From the NCBI GenBank assembly GCA_001054945.1, contig JVKJ01000004.1, positions 124,001-188,000 on the forward strand: a DNA stretch of 64,000 nt, written 5' to 3'. The notes beneath the pieces are model-generated. The model saw only the letters and a list, made by a program, of their open reading frames with translations, did no database searches and was not told where the DNA came from. The stretch is from Corynebacterium falsenii. Lineage in GTDB: Bacteria > Actinomycetota > Actinomycetes > Mycobacteriales > Mycobacteriaceae. Both the position numbers and the translations under genes were made by a program. Shown piece by piece: positions 54,501-60,989 of the stretch. Position 1 is the stretch's first letter; each line of letters starts with the position of its first letter.

Positions 54501-54903
54501 TGCACGCCAGGCGGAACCAAAGCTACGGGCCGCCTTCCGCGCGGGAACAGCAGAATATGTTACGTGGTTTGTCGTTGGCGATGAGCTGAAGCTGAACACG
54601 CCCAACATCGCCACGGGACAGGTCTCGACGTTCCTTGAGGAATTCGGCGAGGTGACACATTGGAGGATTCGAGGTCTCTATAGCAACTCCAAATTGCGTC
54701 TAAAGCCTTCGCAGCTTGCAAGTGAAGGCATAAGTGAAACAACCAGTGCGGATTCGAGGAAAGTCATCGACTCCCCAGGCTGGCTTCCAGCCGTCAATAA
54801 GGTTTTTGGTGAAGGGAACCCTATCCTTATCCGCCGAGACGCCCACGGTAGACCCCGGCTAGAGAGCGAATCCGGACTGCCCATCTCAATAGTGATTGGC
54901 TGA
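51583..54903 (+). CDS. cas9: CRISPR-associated endonuclease Cas9, type II-C
   Basis: 1106 residues from GTG 51583, six bases after GAGGAG; an earlier in-frame ATG at 51502 lies inside the tracrRNA. Domains in order: RuvC-I FDVGSRSLG with Asp 14; Arg-rich bridge helix (67-84); REC lobe to about 480; RuvC-II NIETLRD with Glu 507; HNH domain with Asp 583/His 584 and two CxxC pairs (568/571, 604/607) that suggest a zinc; RuvC-III HHAID with His 745 and Asp 748; then the wedge and PAM-interacting region. All nuclease residues are present, so it should cut both strands. Short length and absence of csn2 or cas4 define subtype II-C. Codon and base use are AT-richer than neighbours. Confidence 0.97.
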   Translation: MPTHSLKRYRVGFDVGSRSLGIAAIEIDENGMPANILNAMSFLHDAGLDPDSNKTALTRKNVSGVARRTRRMYRARKKRLEALDRFLSSHDYPLEDLANTEDMECWQARASLTSAKLTDETEFKRAFSLALRHIARHRGWRNPYSTTRSMHSQQLEPSPSLLKIREEFALLCSTPLKADATLAEMVCQLPDARVKLRGEGGLFSERLHQKDLALELHKVARGQGLEPAFICKAIDKVFDAKSPKGSASDRVGKDDLDRSQPRAWRAAREFQEYRIIALLANVRVREKEDGSKGILRPLTLAERQKVFEFLNTFTEKIPPTWGEVASLLNIDRGDLKGTATSTDDGERVSSAPPVNDTERTMANSKIKEIRNYWKDANQASKDALIREFSNVELPEDDSPEAIAASTLLRNLPEGSLENLESIRLSDGRSAYSLKTLRKLTDYMLNNEADLTDARMAIFNVDKDWKPAAAPIGEPTGNPAVDRVLKQVNRWLNMAESRWGLPESINIETLRDGFKSERLAREIERDQNQRAKKNLTVVDAMRTKLNIEGRPRRSEALRFQSIQRQNGQCAYCGSPIDFKTAELDHIVPRAGVGSTNARYNLLATCGRCNRAKGKLPFAVWAKKTEILNVSLEGALQRVQQWTTDPGLNASNMKRFQQEVIFRLKRVSEDEEIDARSKEAVSWMAVELQHRLLGYYGRSKERGSSPVKIHVFRGEVTASARRAAGIEKSFRMIGGKAGKNRLDRRHHAIDAAVIAMMQGTVAQVLTERNSLRSQQHYSGKPDAEFGAWSEYTGRRVQDQVVYRSWVQKMKALVPLLQQAIDSDHIPVVENIRLKLGNGLAHEETVHPLTRVKLGDPIAPDAVDRASTPALWTALTREPDFDWKEGLQENPNRKIQVNGTQYTATDEIELFGVKAGAIKVRNGYSELGSAFHHARLYKIRGSKKVSYAMMRVYTVDLLRYRHQDLFTCELDPNTMSARQAEPKLRAAFRAGTAEYVTWFVVGDELKLNTPNIATGQVSTFLEEFGEVTHWRIRGLYSNSKLRLKPSQLASEGISETTSADSRKVIDSPGWLPAVNKVFGEGNPILIRRDAHGRPRLESESGLPISIVIG

Positions 54904-54905
54904 TC

Positions 54906-55817
54906 ATGAGCTGGCGAGTCATTGATTTGACGACTTTCGAAGGAAAGTTGATCTATCAGCGCGGCCATCTAAAAGTGACACGGCATGATTCGACAGAATC
55001 AGCCCTGGTTAACCTCAAACAAGTTGGGGTAATCCTTTGTGGTTCGCATGTCAGCCTGAGCGGTGGTTTGCTCCTCAAACTCAGTGAATTGGGGATCTCT
55101 TTGCTTGTCACTGATTGGAAGGGAGTGCCTGTGGGCGCCCTGCAAAGTTGGTCAAATCACACACGCGTGGGAGCTCGCCAGATCGCCCAGTCGCAGCTTT
55201 CTCTTCCTCGGGCAAAAAGCGCCTGGGCGAGCATCGTTAAGGCTAAAGTAATGGGCCAGGCACAAGTTCAAAAGGCGATCGGTAACCCAGCAGCAGCACA
55301 GAAGCTTCTTACTCTTGCTCGCTCTGTGCGTTCAGGGGACCCGGCTAATATCGAGGGCCATGCTGCCCGAGTACATTGGCAAAACTTTGTTCGGGACATT
55401 CCCTTCACTCGCAACTTTCAGTCATCTGATCCATTGAACTCGTGCCTCAATTACGGCTATACGATTTTGCGTGGTTATTGCATTCGTTCAATTCTTCAGT
55501 CAGGATTGTGGCCGGCATTGGGAGTTTTCCACCATGGTCGCTCGAACGCATTCAATTTGGCCGATGACTTAATTGAGCCCTTTCGCCCAGTCGTTGATCA
55601 TATAGTCTCACAGTTCCCAACCGAAGCCACACTAACCGACCCGAGCACCAAACGAGCTTTAGCTGGAGTTGCTGAAACAATCTTCTTGTCAGATGGGTCA
55701 GTTGTCTCGACTGCTATGACCGAAATGGCGAGATGTTTCGGCAAATACGTTGAGGGCGACCTTCAGAGATTTACCGCACCAATTTGGAGCGGGCCCCGTG
55801 CCATCGAAGGCCCATAA
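54906..55817 (+). CDS. cas1: Cas1 integrase
   Basis: 303 residues, two bases after the cas9 stop, no separate ribosome site, so translation is probably coupled. The N-terminal beta domain (GKLIYQRGHLKV) precedes the helical catalytic domain. Metal ligands: Glu in EGHAARVHW near 150, and the His and acidic residues in GVFHHGRSNAFNLADDLIEPFRP near 210-228. Cas1 with Cas2 integrates new spacers; in type II systems Cas9 and tracrRNA help select PAM-flanked protospacers. It looks intact, so the locus should be able to adapt. Confidence 0.96.
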   Translation: MSWRVIDLTTFEGKLIYQRGHLKVTRHDSTESALVNLKQVGVILCGSHVSLSGGLLLKLSELGISLLVTDWKGVPVGALQSWSNHTRVGARQIAQSQLSLPRAKSAWASIVKAKVMGQAQVQKAIGNPAAAQKLLTLARSVRSGDPANIEGHAARVHWQNFVRDIPFTRNFQSSDPLNSCLNYGYTILRGYCIRSILQSGLWPALGVFHHGRSNAFNLADDLIEPFRPVVDHIVSQFPTEATLTDPSTKRALAGVAETIFLSDGSVVSTAMTEMARCFGKYVEGDLQRFTAPIWSGPRAIEGP

Positions 55818-56133
55818 GGACGGCGGCATGTGGTGCCTCGTGATGTTCGATCTCCCCGTTCAGTCGAAGGAGCAACGTCGTGAGGCAACCGCCTTTCGGA
55901 ATTCGCTCCTCGATGATGGCTTCAGCATGGTTCAGTTCAGTGTGTACGTCCAATACCTCCCTTTGGGGGTAAATCTGTCTCGCATTGCCAACACTTTGAA
56001 GTCAAGACTTCCCGACAACGGCGAAGTGCGAGTTCTCCCCGTGACCGATAAGCAATGGTCTGAGGCCTTCAGATTTTCCAACGGCAGCCAGCAAGCAGAC
56101 AGCGAAACGCCCCAGCAACTTCAAATTTTCTAG
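55798..56133 (+). CDS. cas2: Cas2
   Basis: 111 residues from GTG 55798, overlapping cas1 by 20 bases, with GGAG nine bases upstream. ATG 55828 is an alternative, and an ATG at 55750 lies too deep in cas1. The ferredoxin-like fold begins WCLVMFDLPVQSKEQRR, with the conserved Asp after the first strand; GFSMVQFSVYVQYL and VRVLPVTDKQW follow. Cas2 bridges the two Cas1 dimers. The C-terminal tail is Ser/Gln-rich. The stop is 13 bp before the minus-strand terminator of the array. Confidence 0.94.
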   Translation: MPSKAHKDGGMWCLVMFDLPVQSKEQRREATAFRNSLLDDGFSMVQFSVYVQYLPLGVNLSRIANTLKSRLPDNGEVRVLPVTDKQWSEAFRFSNGSQQADSETPQQLQIF

Positions 56134-56145
56134 CCTAAGGAACTG

Positions 56146-56188
56146 AAAAACGCCTTCTCAGAGGCCCTTTTCGGGGCTTGAGAAAGCG
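56146..56188 (-). terminator. Terminator of the minus-strand pre-crRNA
   Basis: On the minus strand, arms CGCTTTCTCA and TGAGAAGGCG (one mismatch) extended by CCCC/GGG around GAAAA form a long hairpin (56151-56188). TTTTT follows directly (56146-56150). No T-run follows on the plus strand. The 5' arm uses the last bases of the final repeat. It sits exactly where a right-to-left array transcript should end and keeps it from running into cas2. Confidence 0.8.
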
Positions 56189-57178
56189 TATCAGGGATTA
56201 TGAGAACAGATCCCCAGCAGTCTTTGAAGAAAGACCCGTCCCTAAGAAAGCGTATCAGGGATTATGAGAACAGATCCCCAGCTGCAGGCTGCTGTGGAGG
56301 AGAAGCAGCGAAAGCGTATCAGGGATTATGAGAACAGATCCCCAGCAGGCCCTCGAATCCTATGTCGATGACAAAAAGCGTATCAGGGATTATGAGAACA
56401 GATCCCCAGCCGGTTTATCCGCTCGGCACAGTCCACCAAAAGCGTATCAGGGATTATGAGAACAGATCCCCAGCCCCTCGACTAGTAGGTCTGTGTTTGC
56501 CTAAAGCGTATCAGGGATTATGAGAACAGATCCCCAGCTCTCGTCGGTGGTCTGATCGTCGTCCGGAAAGCGTATCAGGGATTATGAGAACAGATCCCCA
56601 GCGACTTACCTCGCGAGCTTTGACGACTCCAAAGCGTATCAGGGATTATGAGAACAGATCCCCAGCTTCGTGAGGCGCACGGGTGTGTCGTAGTAAAGCG
56701 TATCAGGGATTATGAGAACAGATCCCCAGCTAGTTCGTTGAGCAGTTCGGGTACGTCGAAAGCGTATCAGGGATTATGAGAACAGATCCCCAGCTACCGG
56801 CTGCGTGAAGCAGGAGTATCCCAAAGCGTATCAGGGATTATGAGAACAGATCCCCAGCCCTCGGTGGTGATGTGCCCAGTAGTCACAAAGCGTATCAGGG
56901 ATTATGAGAACAGATCCCCAGCATGGAGTCTCCATCACGTGGGGACGATCAAAGCGTATCAGGGATTATGAGAACAGATCCCCAGCTCGACGTCCAGTGG
57001 ATGCACGATCGCACAAAGCGTATCAGGGATTATGAGAACAGATCCCCAGCCTCAGGTTCCCGATACGACATACGACCCAAAGCGTATCAGGGATTATGAG
57101 AACAGATCCCCAGCCGTGGGGCTGTTTCTGGAGCGTTCCTGGAAAGCGTATCAGGGATTATGAGAACAGATCCCCAGC

Positions 57179-57206
57179 GTGAGGTCAGTGTTGGTCAGAG
57201 GGTGGA
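57179..57206. repeat. Duplicated spacer, copy 1 (spacer 16)
   Basis: This 28-bp spacer (begins GTGAGGTCAG, ends AGAGGGTGGA) is identical to spacer 21 at 57499-57526, five units away. The flanking spacers differ on both sides. Confidence 0.97.
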
Positions 57207-57498
57207 AAAGCGTATCAGGGATTATGAGAACAGATCCCCAGCACGCGGCCCGCCGCGTGGTCCAGGCCGCAAAGCGTATCAGGGATTATGAGAACAGATC
57301 CCCAGCACTTACGGTGCATGATGGAATCGTTGCGAAAGCGTATCAGGGATTATGAGAACAGATCCCCAGCCGGTCTCTCGTCAACTTGGGCACGCTGAAA
57401 AGCGTATCAGGGATTATGAGAACAGATCCCCAGCTTTCTTTGCTTAGATAATTGAAAAGCATAAAGCGTATCAGGGATTATGAGAACAGATCCCCAGC

Positions 57499-57526
57499 GT
57501 GAGGTCAGTGTTGGTCAGAGGGTGGA
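57499..57526. repeat. Duplicated spacer, copy 2 (spacer 21)
   Basis: Exact copy of spacer 16. Because only one unit is shared and not a block, either the same protospacer was captured twice or one unit was moved by recombination between repeats. Confidence 0.97.
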
Positions 57527-58102
57527 AAAGCGTATCAGGGATTATGAGAACAGATCCCCAGCCTGGTTTGGGTTGGATGATGGGGCGCCGAAAGCGTATC
57601 AGGGATTATGAGAACAGATCCCCAGCATACGGCGGCTACTCGTTTTGGTGATGGAAAGCGTATCAGGGATTATGAGAACAGATCCCCAGCCTGGTCCTAC
57701 GGTGTTGACCCCGGGCACAAAGCGTATCAGGGATTATGAGAACAGATCCCCAGCACCACCGTGTTGAAAATCAGGGAGTTGGAAAGCGTATCAGGGATTA
57801 TGAGAACAGATCCCCAGCCAGGCACAAATGTGAAGGCGGTGCAGCGAAAGCGTATCAGGGATTATGAGAACAGATCCCCAGCCCAACAAAGCTAAAGCGT
57901 ACTTCCGAACAAAGCGTATCAGGGATTATGAGAACAGATCCCCAGCGCACTACCCACATGCGCAGTGTTCCATCAAAGCGTATCAGGGATTATGAGAACA
58001 GATCCCCAGCGCACCTCTAATCGCCTGTCACCGCTTTCAAAGCGTATCAGGGATTATGAGAACAGATCCCCAGCTGCGGTTTCAGCTTTCGCGCTCTCCC
58101 GA

Positions 58103-58138
58103 AAAGCGTATCAGGGATTATGAGAACAGATCCGCTAT
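58103..58138 (-). repeat. Degenerate terminal CRISPR repeat
   Basis: The first 31 bases (plus strand) match the consensus; the last five (GCTAT in place of CCAGC) do not. In transcript sense this is the 5'-most repeat and only its 5' tip is lost. The part that precedes the first spacer, including a possible TGATACGCT extended -10 element, is intact. A TTGAAT-15-TATGCT pair further upstream on the minus strand is a weak alternative promoter. Confidence 0.8.
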
Positions 58139-58243
58139 GAACGATTGCTTTCACCAAGCAATGAGCATAGGTGCAACCCATTTGATTCAACTGCAGCAAA
58201 TGCACCGGAAGACACGACCGCACCCCTCACTTACGCTAAACCT

Positions 58244-58501
58244 ATGAACGAAGATCCCTCAGCCCCACCGAAGCGGATCATTCTGATGTTCTGCGCCATG
58301 CTCGCTGGCGCTGCGCTTTACGCACTCATCTTCGCGCCCGCCATGTCCGACAAGGGCTTCGTCCCGGAGCTGAAGGAGCGCTTCATCCACTCCTTCCTTC
58401 CATGGGTAGTTGTGGCCTCAGTCCTCTGCGGCATTACCCTTGCTGCCGCCCGATTTCAGCGAAAGTCCAAGAGCCAACAAGAAAAGAACCAACAAGGGTA
58501 G
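58244..58501 (+). CDS. Small membrane protein next to the CRISPR array
   Basis: 85 residues from ATG 58244; an in-frame ATG at 58145 would add 33 polar residues that look non-coding. Two hydrophobic helices (about 10-30 and 49-66) are joined by a charged segment (SDKGFVPELKERF), with a basic, Gln-rich tail. No family was recognised. No Shine-Dalgarno is clear. It converges with the long membrane-anchored protein gene and marks the chromosomal side of the array. Confidence 0.6.
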   Translation: MNEDPSAPPKRIILMFCAMLAGAALYALIFAPAMSDKGFVPELKERFIHSFLPWVVVASVLCGITLAAARFQRKSKSQQEKNQQG

Positions 58502-58545
58502 GTAGGGCGAAGAAATCCCGCCCATCTGCGCAAACCAGACCGCGA

Positions 58546-60399
58546 TTAGTCCCTGCGCTTTTCCAGGTCGGTCACCACCTCACCATCGACTTCCTCGATG
58601 TGTTCCACCGGCTCGATCGGCTCCGGTGCCGCATGCCGAGCATCCGGCGCACGGTGCCGCCCACTCCCCCGGCGAGAACTCCGCCGATTCACCGCCGGCG
58701 CCGTCAAGCCCGTATCGCCCAGTTCCGGCTCATCATCGTCGAAGATCGTCGTCTCGCCGTCCAGGTCCGTCCGAATCACCTTCGGCCGCCCGTTCCAGTG
58801 CCCGCTCGTGTGCTGCGGATCAGTGCCCACGGCCGGGATCCGCTCGCTGTCCTCCCCAACGAGCTCATCGCCAACCCGAGAGCGCTCGAATCCACCCAGG
58901 TCGCCCTCGATGCGCCCGCTCGCCCGCGAGGGGAATTCCACGGGTTCCGCCGGGCGTTCCACATCCGGGCGCGCCGGTGGTTCCTCTTCTTCATTTTCGG
59001 ACGCCACCGCCTCTTCATCCTGCCCTCCATCGCGAACGGGCTGAATGTAGGCTGGCCGCTCCGACCCGGGGCGATCGTCTTCGTGCCCGAAGTTCGGTTC
59101 CTGGATGAGGGATGCGAGTCCACTCAGCGCCCCCGTCCCGGCGAAATCATCGCCAGGGCGATTGTCCTTTTCGCTGTTGGAACCCTCATTGTCCGAGCCC
59201 CGACGGTCATCGTCCTCGCCGGCCATGGTGGCGGCAAGCGCCTGCTGCATTTCCTCGCCGATCTGGGTGGTCTGCACCGACTGGCAGTCCAAGAATAGTG
59301 GCCGAGTCTGATCGGCCGAATCCATGATGAGGCTGTCCATGGTGAAGGACGGCGGCAGGACCATCGCAGCGTCGGCGAGGCTCACCACGTGGGGCAGCAC
59401 GCTGTCCCACACCGAATGCTCCAGCTTGCGGTTGACACGCAGCACCACCCAGTCGTCGAACCACAGCACGTCTGGCGCGACCTGGGACAGCGCCACCAGC
59501 GCGTATTCCACACGTGAATCCAGCATGCGGTCCAGAGCGCGCACATCCGTCGTGTACGCGAAGTACGGGCGCTGGTCCAGCGGCTCGGAGCGCCGCATCC
59601 CCTGGGGCACGCCCTCGCGCTGGGAATAGTGCACGCTCACCGGGCTGGAATCGTCACGGCGAAGAGCAATGCAGGTGCCCTCACCCACGTCGGCGATGTG
59701 AAAGGGGTGTCCGCTGTGAAAGGCGCTCACCATATCGCGGGCGGGCAATCGCCGTCGACGTTCAGCGTCACCGGACCCGCTGGCGGAGTTCTCGGACTCC
59801 CGGCGATCGGTGGCGTCTCCCCCTTTTCCCTTCGCCCAACGACCGAAAAGATCCAGGTCCCGGCCACGTGGTCCGCTCAGGGCGGCGAGGAATGACTGTG
59901 GCCAGTCGGCGGTGAGGTCCCGGTCCTCGCGGGTGAACTCGCCTTCGTGCTTAGTGGCCCATGCCTTGCGGCGGCGCCGCTCCCCCATCAACGCGGACTC
60001 GATGTTGGACGAGTCGTTTGTGTGCGCAGCCGGAGTCACCGCTGCCGCATCCGCTGCAGGGGTGCCAACGTCGCGAGCTGGGGTATCGTGCTCGTCCGGC
60101 TCCGGTGTGCTCTCCCTTGTCTCAGATGTGGCGGGAGGAATCTCCGGCTGTACCGGCTCTTCCGGGGTGGGCAACGGGTGCCACTCGGACTCCCCGTCCA
60201 TGCCCTCATCTGCGGTGGGAACCGCGTTCGATTCCACGGTGGAATCTGCGTGGGTCTCGTCAGGTGTGCGGACCTGGGCAGCCTGACGGCCCGCGCTCGT
60301 GCTGGGGCGCGAAGGCGCGCTAGAGGATGGCTTTTCGCTCTGGCGCCACAGCCAAAAGGCCAAGCCCAGCAGCAGAAGTCCAATTATTAGTGGAACCAC
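58546..60399 (-). CDS. Long acidic membrane-anchored protein, corynebacterial type
   Basis: 617 residues from GTG 60399 with GGTGA seven bases upstream; ATG 60423 (625 residues) is the alternative. A single N-terminal membrane helix (VVPLIIGLLLLGLAFWLW) is followed by ~110 disordered Pro/Glu/Thr-rich residues. Next comes a globular middle (about 140-385) with DMVSAFHSGHPFHIADVGEGTCIALRR and VLWFDDWVVLRVNRKL. The acidic, Arg/Asp-rich C-terminal half has little order. Not recognised; similar membrane-anchored proteins occur beside gcvH in corynebacteria as far as I recall. It begins 40 bp after the gcvH stop. Confidence 0.65.
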   Translation of the reverse strand: MVPLIIGLLLLGLAFWLWRQSEKPSSSAPSRPSTSAGRQAAQVRTPDETHADSTVESNAVPTADEGMDGESEWHPLPTPEEPVQPEIPPATSETRESTPEPDEHDTPARDVGTPAADAAAVTPAAHTNDSSNIESALMGERRRRKAWATKHEGEFTREDRDLTADWPQSFLAALSGPRGRDLDLFGRWAKGKGGDATDRRESENSASGSGDAERRRRLPARDMVSAFHSGHPFHIADVGEGTCIALRRDDSSPVSVHYSQREGVPQGMRRSEPLDQRPYFAYTTDVRALDRMLDSRVEYALVALSQVAPDVLWFDDWVVLRVNRKLEHSVWDSVLPHVVSLADAAMVLPPSFTMDSLIMDSADQTRPLFLDCQSVQTTQIGEEMQQALAATMAGEDDDRRGSDNEGSNSEKDNRPGDDFAGTGALSGLASLIQEPNFGHEDDRPGSERPAYIQPVRDGGQDEEAVASENEEEEPPARPDVERPAEPVEFPSRASGRIEGDLGGFERSRVGDELVGEDSERIPAVGTDPQHTSGHWNGRPKVIRTDLDGETTIFDDDEPELGDTGLTAPAVNRRSSRRGSGRHRAPDARHAAPEPIEPVEHIEEVDGEVVTDLEKRRD

Positions 60400-60438
60400 A
60401 GAACAGTCACCTTGCCCCGCCATTGCCGGCGGGGGATT

Positions 60439-60822
60439 TTACTCGTTGGCGGCAGCGTAATCGTCGGAGTCCATCAGTTCGCCGGCCTCCGTGACCTTGA
60501 CTTCGTACAGCCAGCCCTCGCCATAGGGATCTTCGTTCAGCAGGCCCGCGTTGTCCTCCAGCTCCTCGTTGATGGCGACGATTTCGCCGGTCACGGGTGC
60601 GTAGATATCAGAGACGGACTTGGTGGACTCCACCTCTCCGAAAGCCTCACCGGCCTCGACCTCGGTGCCCACCTCGGGGAGCTCCACGAAAACGATGTCG
60701 CCCAGAGCTTCGGCGGCCACGTGGGTGATTCCCACGCGGACGGTCTGGCCCTCGCTGGGAGAGGTGGTGTTAATCCACTCGTGCTCCTCGGAGTACAGGT
60801 AATCGGTTGGCAGTGCGGTCAT
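60439..60822 (-). CDS. gcvH: Glycine cleavage system H protein
   Basis: 127 residues. The lipoyl-lysine is Lys 68 in [16 protein letters not shown], the standard motif. H protein shuttles the aminomethyl group between GcvP and GcvT. It follows gcvT by 167 bp on the same strand, a gap in which no gene or strong terminator is seen. Confidence 0.95.
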   Translation of the reverse strand: MTALPTDYLYSEEHEWINTTSPSEGQTVRVGITHVAAEALGDIVFVELPEVGTEVEAGEAFGEVESTKSVSDIYAPVTGEIVAINEELEDNAGLLNEDPYGEGWLYEVKVTEAGELMDSDDYAAANE

Positions 60823-60989
60823 CGTCTATTCCTCCATAAGACTGTCGATCAACAGCAGACTTTACCCTAGTTCAGGGCATCTTCATCTGAAATGTGGCCA
60901 GCAGAACCGTCCCCCACGGAGACGTTGTAATCCCACCGGCCACGGTGAATTTTTTTGAGTTGTTTAGCGCGCTCAGCGGCGGTTGGAGA

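Larger units (their letters stand above)
56183..58133 (-). CRISPR. CRISPR array: 31 repeats of 36 bp, 30 spacers of 28 bp
   Basis: Strict 64-bp periodicity: repeats start at 56183 + 64n, n = 0 to 30. On the plus strand the repeat begins AAAGCGTATCAGGG and ends GATCCCCAGC; its reverse, GCTGGGGATCTG...GATACGCTTT, matches the C. diphtheriae II-C repeat pattern and pairs with the tracrRNA, so the transcribed strand is minus. Internal repeats appear identical. The right-most unit (58103) keeps 31 bases and then diverges. Spacers have mixed composition without shared sequence, except one exact duplicate. None was recognised as matching another part of the window. Confidence 0.98.

Noticed and set aside
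58056-58247. Open frame running out of the last CRISPR units
   Set aside because: Built from repeat and spacer DNA plus the flank; no coding character.
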